Assembly: GCA_913062735.1 (NCBI GenBank)
Contig: CAJXWI010000179.1
Location: forward strand, 1 to 5,912
Direction of reading: 5' to 3'
Length of the DNA: 5,912 nucleotides
Source: an uncultured Arcobacter sp.
GTDB taxonomy: Bacteria; Campylobacterota; Campylobacteria; Campylobacterales; Arcobacteraceae
Of this stretch, positions 1 through 4,978 are shown one piece after another. The notes under the pieces are model-generated. The model made no database searches and was not told the origin of the DNA. It saw only the letters and a program-made list of their open reading frames with translations. Every line of letters begins with the position of its first letter. The stretch's first letter is position 1. The translations under genes were made by a program, and so were the position numbers.

Positions 1-1187
1 ATTATGCATTTTGGACAGTAAATCTAATTTGTTTATTCTTATTTGAAATTACAATAGGTGCTATGTTTATCTTTTTATATCAATACGATGAAAAAAGATC
101 AAAGCCAACTGATACTAAAAATATCAAACACAATACTCCTCTTGAAATCGCTTGGACAGTAATTCCAACGATTTTAATGATGGTTATTTTTTATATTGGA
201 TTAGATGCTTTAAAAGTTCAAAGAACTATGCCTGCTGATGATAAATCAGTTGTAGTAAAAGTTATTGGTAAAAAGTGGTCTTTTTCTTTTGAATATCCAA
301 ATGGCAAAAAAAGTTCTTCTTTAATTGTTCCTCTTGGAAAAGATGTTAAATTAAACATGACAGCTCCAATTGATGATGTATTACATGCATTTTACGTACC
401 TGCATTCAGAATCAAAGAAGATATTGTTCCTGGACAAATTACTAAATTGTGGTTTAATGCTACAAAACTAGGGACATTTGACATCATGTGTGCTGAGTAC
501 TGTGGTACAAGACACGCATATATGAGAGCGGATGTAAAAGTTGTATCTCAAGAAGAATTTGATGAATTTTTAAACCCTACAGTAGTAGCTGCGCGAACTG
601 CAATGGATGTGTTTAATGAAACTGGCTGTATTGGATGTCATACGGTAGATGGTACAGTATCAGCAGGACCTTCTTTTAAAGATATTTATAACAAAGAAGT
701 TAAAGTTATAAGTAATGGTGTAACTAAAACGGTAACAAGAGACGAAGCGTATTTAGTTAAAGCAATTGATGACCCAGATGCTGAAATTGTTGAAGGTTTT
801 ATGGCAGGAATGATGCCTAGTTTTAAAGGTGCATTAAGTAAAGAAGATATGACTCTTGTTCTTAATTACTTTAAAGGTATTGAAGTAGCTGCTAAACCTG
901 CTATTAATGGAGCAGAAGTTGTTGATATTAATGGTTGTATTGGATGTCATACTCTAGATGGAACACCATCAGCTGGTCCTACATTTAAAGACATTATGGG
1001 AAGAAAAACAAAGATTTTAAAAGATGGCAAAACAATTGAAATTACAATTGATGAAACATATTTAATAGAAGCAATAAAAAATCCTGAAACTGAAATAGTT
1101 GATGGTTACCAAAATATTATGCCTCCATTTAAAGATGTATTATCTGATGATGAAGTAAATGCAATTGTTGAGTATTTAAAGAAGTAA
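1..1187 (+). CDS. coxB: Cytochrome c oxidase subunit II with two C-terminal cytochrome c domains (caa3-like), 5' partial
   Basis: Subunit II of a heme-copper oxidase: it takes electrons from the periplasmic side and passes them through CuA to subunit I. The frame is open to the left edge (first whole codon at 3). The 20 codons before ATG 63 encode a hydrophobic run that completes membrane helix 1, so the true start lies outside. Numbering from M63: helix 2 is about 26-50. CuA ligands are H108 and the C143-E145-C147-H151-M154 cluster (CAEYCGTRHAYM). W72 matches the conserved first Trp of the WYW motif; the second Trp is Phe (F74). Two c-type domains follow, each with CIGCH (189-193 and 292-296), a DGTxSAGPxFKDI stretch and a candidate Met ligand (M250/M251; M353). 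The stop is one base before ctaB. Family is certain. The exact oxidase type (aa3, caa3 or bo-like) depends on subunit I, which lies outside the window. Confidence 0.93.
   Translation, partial: YAFWTVNLICLFLFEITIGAMFIFLYQYDEKRSKPTDTKNIKHNTPLEIAWTVIPTILMMVIFYIGLDALKVQRTMPADDKSVVVKVIGKKWSFSFEYPNGKKSSSLIVPLGKDVKLNMTAPIDDVLHAFYVPAFRIKEDIVPGQITKLWFNATKLGTFDIMCAEYCGTRHAYMRADVKVVSQEEFDEFLNPTVVAARTAMDVFNETGCIGCHTVDGTVSAGPSFKDIYNKEVKVISNGVTKTVTRDEAYLVKAIDDPDAEIVEGFMAGMMPSFKGALSKEDMTLVLNYFKGIEVAAKPAINGAEVVDINGCIGCHTLDGTPSAGPTFKDIMGRKTKILKDGKTIEITIDETYLIEAIKNPETEIVDGYQNIMPPFKDVLSDDEVNAIVEYLKK
594..1184 (+). repeat. Tandem intragenic duplication of a cytochrome c domain within coxB
   Basis: Two consecutive units of about 90-95 residues (roughly 594-881 and 903-1184) align end to end with one single-residue gap. 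By hand count about 41 of 88 positions are identical. The CIGCH motifs lie exactly 309 bases (103 codons) apart, and 17 bases around them are identical (627-643 and 936-952). Each unit keeps its own heme attachment site and a distal Met before Pro, so both probably carry heme. Sequence divergence elsewhere shows the duplication is not very recent. Confidence 0.85.
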
Positions 1188-1188
1188 T

Positions 1189-2031
1189 ATGATCAAGAAT
1201 ATATATGTATTAACAAAGTTTCCTTTATCGTTTACAATAAGTTTATCTGCAGTCTTTGGATATATTCTTGCTAATGGAAGTTTAGATATGGGTCTTTTAT
1301 ACCCTTATCTAGCTGTTTTATTATTAGCAATGGGTGTATCTTCATTTAATCAAACTCAAGAATATAAAAAAGATGCATTAATGCCTCGTACTAAAAACAG
1401 ACCTATTCCTTCTGGGGATATGAGTTTTAATACAGCCTTAATCATTGGTATTGTCATTACTGCTTTATCTTTTTTCTTTATCTATATTCCTCATGGAATA
1501 ATGGGGATTGTGGTATTTATAGCTGTTGTAATTATTTATAATTTATTATATACACCTGCTAAAAGACATAGTATTTATGCAGGTGTTTATGGTGCTGTAT
1601 TAGGTGTCATTCCTCCTTATATTGGTTGGGTATCTGCTGAAAACTTTGTTTTTGATATGAGATTTTTTGCTTTAGGTTTATTTTATTTCACTTGGCAGAT
1701 TCCTCATTTTTGGTTATTGAACCTTAAGTATTACAAACAATATGAAGAAGCAGGATTTCCAACTATTACGAAAGTATTCGGTGTTGACAGCCTTGTTAGA
1801 ATGACTTTTATTTGGTTATTATTAACAGTAATTTGTGGTGTATTTTTAGTATCAATGTTTGAAATTAATTCTATCGTTATACTTGCGTTATTAGTTATTT
1901 TAAAAGCTTATACTTTATTCACTATTTTTAAATTATTAAAAAATCGAAACTATATTTATAACTTTATAAATATTAATGTTTACATGTTATTCTTAATGAT
2001 TATTTTGTGCGTTAACGCACTGTATATGTAA
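1189..2031 (+). CDS. ctaB: UbiA-family prenyltransferase, probable protoheme IX farnesyltransferase (heme O synthase)
   Basis: Integral membrane enzyme that transfers a farnesyl group from farnesyl diphosphate to heme B, giving heme O, the precursor of heme A. The 280 residues (family usually about 280-310) show some nine hydrophobic segments. Family landmarks are N54...E58...D62 followed by M65-x-RTKNRP (67-72), KRHSIY (125-130), IPPYIGW (141-147) and WQIPHFW (169-175); KRHS and WQ-PH resemble E. coli CyoE. Two usually acidic positions differ: the first Asp of NxxxDxxxD is Glu58, and the Asp of the (K)DY element is Gln184 (KQY). ATG 1189 lies one base after the coxB stop with only a weak Shine-Dalgarno (AAAGAAG), suggesting translational coupling. 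Position beside coxB favours the heme role over quinone prenylation. Another UbiA-family activity remains possible given the substitutions. Confidence 0.8.
   Translation: MIKNIYVLTKFPLSFTISLSAVFGYILANGSLDMGLLYPYLAVLLLAMGVSSFNQTQEYKKDALMPRTKNRPIPSGDMSFNTALIIGIVITALSFFFIYIPHGIMGIVVFIAVVIIYNLLYTPAKRHSIYAGVYGAVLGVIPPYIGWVSAENFVFDMRFFALGLFYFTWQIPHFWLLNLKYYKQYEEAGFPTITKVFGVDSLVRMTFIWLLLTVICGVFLVSMFEINSIVILALLVILKAYTLFTIFKLLKNRNYIYNFININVYMLFLMIILCVNALYM
2007..2020. promoter_or_regulatory. Perfect 14-bp palindrome GTGCGTTAACGCAC, candidate operator
   Basis: The 14 bases are exactly self-complementary and lie inside the last codons of ctaB. The centre is about 46 bases upstream of the transcription start predicted from the TATAAT at 2048, a position where activators often bind. 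The codons used here (TTG TGC GTT AAC GCA CTG) are G/C-richer than is usual in this window. No known regulator is recognised. As RNA it could form only a 5-bp stem with a TTAA loop and no U-tract follows, so a terminator is unlikely. Confidence 0.35.
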
Positions 2032-2039
2032 CAAAGAAA

Positions 2040-2053
2040 ATTTTAGATATAAT
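2040..2053 (+). promoter_or_regulatory. Predicted sigma70-type promoter (-10 TATAAT) for msbA
   Basis: A perfect TATAAT at 2048-2053 is preceded by a T-rich stretch (ATTTTAGA) and has no recognisable -35, as is common in Campylobacterota. The 14 bases 2040-2053 match 3866-3879 upstream of pyrD at 13 positions. Transcription would begin near 2060, giving an msbA leader of about 23 bases. Confidence 0.6.
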
Positions 2054-2077
2054 CCTACTCTTATACAAAGAGTAGGA
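2053..2077 (+). promoter_or_regulatory. Hairpin covering the msbA Shine-Dalgarno
   Basis: TCCTACTCTT (2053-2062) and AAGAGTAGGA (2068-2077) form a perfect 10-bp stem with a 5-base ATACA loop. The right arm ends in AGGA (2074-2077), five bases before ATG 2083, which is the ribosome binding site. In read-through RNA from ctaB the site would be paired. RNA started by the TATAAT at 2048 (start near 2060) would lack most of the left arm and leave it free. No U-tract follows, so it is a poor terminator. The structure is seen in the sequence; the control role is inferred. Confidence 0.55.
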
Positions 2078-2082
2078 CATCT

Positions 2083-3789
2083 ATGAAAGAATTTTACAAA
2101 CAATATCTCCCTTATTTTAAAAATTACAAACTCAAATTTTTTTATGCCATTATAGGTATGATTTTAGTAGCAAGTGGTACTGCTGGAACTGCTTATCTAA
2201 TTGAACCCTTATTAGACGATATATTTATTAATAAAGATAGAAATATGCTTTATATTATGCCTTTTATTGTTGTATTTGTTTATACAGCAAAAAGCATGGG
2301 TGGTTATATTCAAACCTATTATATTTCTTATGTAGGCCAAGACATTGTACGAATAATACGAGATAAATTATTACATCACATTTTAAAACTTGATATGAAC
2401 TTTTTTCAAAAAAAACATACAGGTGAATTAATTTCTAGAATAACAAATGACATTAATCGTATTCAATCTGCGGTGTCAAATCAAATTGCGGATATGATAC
2501 GAGAATTATTAACAATAATTGGGCTTATTAGTGTTGCTATTTATCAAAGTTATGAATTAGCATTTTATGGTTTGGTTGTTTTGCCTCTTGCTATTTTACC
2601 TTTAAGTAAATTGGCTAAAAAAATGAAAGCACTTTCTTTCAAATCACAAGAAAGTGTTTCAGACATAACAACGCATTTAAGTGAAACCTTTCAAAATATT
2701 GAGCTTATTAAAGCCAATTCAACAGAAAACCTTGAATTAAAAAGTTTTGCAAAACACAATCATAATTTTTTTAATATAAATATGAAAGGTGTTAAAGTTA
2801 ATGCTTTGGTATCGCCTGTTATGGAAATCATAGGTTCCGTTGGTTTTGCTGCTGTTATTATTGTAGGTGGGGCTCAAGTAATTGATGGAATTATCACAAC
2901 GGGTTCTTTTTTATCTTTTACAACTGCACTCTTTATGTTATATACTCCTATTAAAAGATTATCAAGAGTTTATAATCAAATGCAAGATGCAATTGCAGCC
3001 AATGAAAGAATCAATCAGTTATTTGCTCATAAATCTGAAATTGTATCAGGGAACATAAGTTGTGAAAAGGTGCAAACAATCCATTTTGATAATGTTACTT
3101 TAAAATACGATGATTTTACTGCTTTAAAAAATATTAGTTTAAGTGCGAAACGTGGTGATAAAATTGCTTTAGTAGGAGATAGTGGTGGTGGTAAATCTTC
3201 CTTGGTTAATTTAATTATTCGTTTTTATGATACCTCTATGGGAAAACTAAGCATTAATAATCACAATATTAAAGATATAAATATTGACTCTTTAAGAGAA
3301 AAAATTTCTATTGTTACGCAAAGAGTTTATATTCTTAATGACAGTATTGCAAGTAATGTTGCTTATGGAGATGAGATCAATGAAGAAAAAGTCATTAAAG
3401 CTTTAAAACAAGCACATGCTTACGATTTTGCTCTTGAGCAAGAAAAAGGAATATATACGACTTTAGATGAATCTGGAACTAATCTTTCAGGAGGTCAGCG
3501 TCAAAGAATTGCAATAGCAAGAGCTTTATATAAAGAACCAGAGATTTTAATCTTAGATGAGGCCACGTCTGCATTAGATAATGAAAGTGAAAGTATTATT
3601 TCTGAAATTATTGATGAAATCTCTTCTAACAAAATTACTTTTATTATTGCACACAGACTATCAACCATTAAAAGTGCTAATAAAATTGCAGTTTTTAAAA
3701 AAGGTGAAATAATTGCACTTGACAGCGAAGAAAACTTACTTAAGAACTCAAAAGAATACAAACGACTTTATAATCTTGCAACTATTTAA
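2083..3789 (+). CDS. msbA: MsbA-like ABC exporter half-transporter (ATPase/permease), probable lipid A-core flippase
   Basis: Inner-membrane type IV ABC exporter; MsbA homodimers flip lipid A-core to the periplasmic face for LPS/LOS assembly. The 568 residues fit a half-transporter. The N-terminal permease has six hydrophobic segments (about 18-41, 56-78, 140-157, 160-177, 245-268, 272-292). The nucleotide-binding domain from about 332 is complete: A-loop Tyr342, Walker A GDSGGGKSS (365-373, K371), Q-loop Gln413, signature LSGGQ (468-472), Walker B ILILDEATSALD (488-499; D492, E493) and H-loop His524. ATG 2083 has AGGA five bases upstream. It has its own predicted promoter and a hairpin over the ribosome site. 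The order msbA-pyrD-M16 peptidase matches what I recall of C. jejuni Cj0803-Cj0805, which supports the MsbA name. Sequence alone does not exclude another lipid or peptide exporter of the same fold. Confidence 0.88.
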   Translation: MKEFYKQYLPYFKNYKLKFFYAIIGMILVASGTAGTAYLIEPLLDDIFINKDRNMLYIMPFIVVFVYTAKSMGGYIQTYYISYVGQDIVRIIRDKLLHHILKLDMNFFQKKHTGELISRITNDINRIQSAVSNQIADMIRELLTIIGLISVAIYQSYELAFYGLVVLPLAILPLSKLAKKMKALSFKSQESVSDITTHLSETFQNIELIKANSTENLELKSFAKHNHNFFNINMKGVKVNALVSPVMEIIGSVGFAAVIIVGGAQVIDGIITTGSFLSFTTALFMLYTPIKRLSRVYNQMQDAIAANERINQLFAHKSEIVSGNISCEKVQTIHFDNVTLKYDDFTALKNISLSAKRGDKIALVGDSGGGKSSLVNLIIRFYDTSMGKLSINNHNIKDINIDSLREKISIVTQRVYILNDSIASNVAYGDEINEEKVIKALKQAHAYDFALEQEKGIYTTLDESGTNLSGGQRQRIAIARALYKEPEILILDEATSALDNESESIISEIIDEISSNKITFIIAHRLSTIKSANKIAVFKKGEIIALDSEENLLKNSKEYKRLYNLATI

Positions 3790-3823
3790 GTAAATATAAT
3801 TAGAAATAATTTTTAATTTACTT
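3788..3823 (+). terminator. AT-rich hairpin at the msbA stop codon
   Basis: AAGTAAAT (3788-3795), which includes the last two bases of the msbA stop codon, pairs perfectly with ATTTACTT (3816-3823). An inner AATTA/TAATT stem (3798-3802 with 3807-3811) is closed by a GAAA tetraloop. Two further Ts follow (3824-3825). The stem is weak thermodynamically, so it may act with the next hairpin as a 3'-end structure rather than terminate alone. Confidence 0.35.
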
Positions 3824-3826
3824 TTA

Positions 3827-3848
3827 GGGCTAATTTAGCCCCTCTTCT
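3827..3848 (+). terminator. Probable rho-independent terminator of msbA
   Basis: GGGCTA (3827-3832), loop ATT, TAGCCC (3836-3841) is a perfect 6-bp, GC-rich stem in otherwise very AT-rich DNA, followed by an imperfect T tract (CTCTTCT). It lies between the msbA stop and the predicted pyrD promoter, where a terminator is expected. The short stem and interrupted T run make it moderate at best. Confidence 0.5.
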
Positions 3849-3865
3849 AAAGAATAATTTACATT

Positions 3866-3879
3866 ATTTTAGATAAAAT
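3866..3879 (+). promoter_or_regulatory. Predicted sigma70-type promoter (-10 TAAAAT) for pyrD
   Basis: TAAAAT at 3874-3879 sits in a 14-base block that differs from the msbA promoter block (2040-2053) at one position. Transcription would start about 3886, after the ATG at 3880 and before the Shine-Dalgarno at 3890-3895. This is one of the arguments for the TTG 3901 start of pyrD. Confidence 0.5.
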
Positions 3880-3889
3880 ATGGAATCAA

Positions 3890-3895
3890 AAAGGA
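3890..3895 (+). promoter_or_regulatory. Shine-Dalgarno that sets the pyrD start at TTG 3901
   Basis: AAAGGA lies five bases upstream of TTG 3901, the best ribosome binding site in this region and correctly spaced. The ATG at 3880 has no purine-rich Shine-Dalgarno; the bases before it are the -10-like TAAAAT. Confidence 0.65.
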
Positions 3896-3900
3896 TAGCT

Positions 3901-4968
3901 TTGTTTAACTATGAAAACCTAAAAAAAATACTCTTCAATTTTCAACCTGAAACAGCACATAATATTTCAGAATATGCATTGAAAGTTTTACCAAAAGTAC
4001 GATTTGTCAATAATTACATGGTGAATAAAAACTTTGTAATTAATACAAAATTAAAACAAGAAATTTTAGGAATTCCTTTTATTAACCCTGTTGGATTAGC
4101 AGCAGGCTTTGATAAAAATGCAACAATGGTTAATTCTATGATGGCTTTGGGTTTCGCAGCTACTGAAATAGGTACTATGACACCAAGACCACAAGATGGA
4201 AATGCAAAACCTAGAATGTTCCGTCATATTGAATCACGTTCCATTCAAAATGCAATGGGTTTTAATAATGCGGGTTCTTTTAAAGTAGCTAAAAACCTAA
4301 AAAAAGTCTATCCTCATGCTATCGTAATTGGCGCAAATATTGGGAAAAATAAAAACACTCCAGAAGAGTTTGCAATTAATGATTATAAAGTACTAATTGA
4401 GAGATTTAAAGATATTAGTGATTATATTGTAATTAATATTTCATCACCTAATACACCAAATTTACGAGATTTACAAAATGAAACCTTTATTAAAGAACTT
4501 TTTGTAATGGCTAAAAAACTAAGTAAGAAACCTATATTCTTAAAAATTGCTCCCGATATGAGTGTAAGTAATGCAATCTCTTTATCAAAATGTGCAGTTA
4601 AAGCAGGAGCTGCTGGAATTATTGCTACAAATACAACTATTGAATACGCTCTTGTAAATGAATCAAAAGATTTTGGCGGTTTATCAGGAGCTTGTTTAAG
4701 TGATAAGTCTTATACTTTATTTAAAGAAATAGCAAAAGAATTATTTGGAAAAACTATTTTAATTTCTGTTGGTGGAATCTCTACTGGAGCAGAAGCATAC
4801 AGAAGAATTAAAGCAGGAGCTTCTTTGGTTCAAGCTTATTCAGGAATGGTTTTTGAAGGTCCTTCAATGGTTAGAAAAATTAATGAAGAAATTTTAGAGC
4901 TCTTAGACAAAGATGGATATAATCATATATCAGATGCTATTGGAGCAGATCTTAAAAATGAAAAATAA
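3901..4968 (+). CDS. pyrD: Dihydroorotate dehydrogenase (quinone), class 2
   Basis: Oxidises dihydroorotate to orotate, the fourth step of pyrimidine synthesis, with FMN as cofactor and membrane quinone as acceptor. Class 2 enzymes sit on the inner membrane through an N-terminal helical extension, present here (about 1-35). From TTG 3901 the protein has 355 residues (E. coli 336). Motifs: NPVGLAAGFDKN (62-73), NAMGFNNAG (117-125), NIGKN (146-150), ISSPNTPNLR (180-189) with the class 2 catalytic Ser (about S182), LKIAPD (214-219), ATNTT (242-246), GGLSG (259-263), SVGGI (289-293), then a YSGMVFEGP stretch. The start gives MFNYENLKK..., which resembles the N-terminus I expect for related PyrD proteins. 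An in-frame ATG at 3880 would add seven residues but has no ribosome site and abuts a -10 box. The stop is 10 bases before the M16 gene, so the two are probably cotranscribed. Confidence 0.93.
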   Translation: MFNYENLKKILFNFQPETAHNISEYALKVLPKVRFVNNYMVNKNFVINTKLKQEILGIPFINPVGLAAGFDKNATMVNSMMALGFAATEIGTMTPRPQDGNAKPRMFRHIESRSIQNAMGFNNAGSFKVAKNLKKVYPHAIVIGANIGKNKNTPEEFAINDYKVLIERFKDISDYIVINISSPNTPNLRDLQNETFIKELFVMAKKLSKKPIFLKIAPDMSVSNAISLSKCAVKAGAAGIIATNTTIEYALVNESKDFGGLSGACLSDKSYTLFKEIAKELFGKTILISVGGISTGAEAYRRIKAGASLVQAYSGMVFEGPSMVRKINEEILELLDKDGYNHISDAIGADLKNEK

Positions 4969-4978
4969 AAAAATATAG

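Noticed and set aside
63..65. ATG 63 as the coxB start
   Set aside because: The frame stays open to the left edge and the 20 upstream codons are needed to complete membrane helix 1; the gene is simply cut by the window.
1188..1189. coxB-ctaB junction as a possible frameshift or fusion
   Set aside because: A clear TAA ends coxB after a complete cytochrome c domain and ctaB begins with a normal N-terminal segment; this is ordinary tight operon spacing.
3501..3761. Minus-strand ORF of 86 codons inside msbA
   Set aside because: It lies opposite the conserved Walker B/H-loop region, shows no recognisable domain and has low-complexity Ser/Leu/Ile content typical of an antisense shadow.
4958..4978. 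ATG at 4958 with a six-codon ORF (leader peptide?) overlapping the pyrD end
   Set aside because: It is a Lys/Asn run in A-rich sequence with no ribosome site; nothing supports translation.
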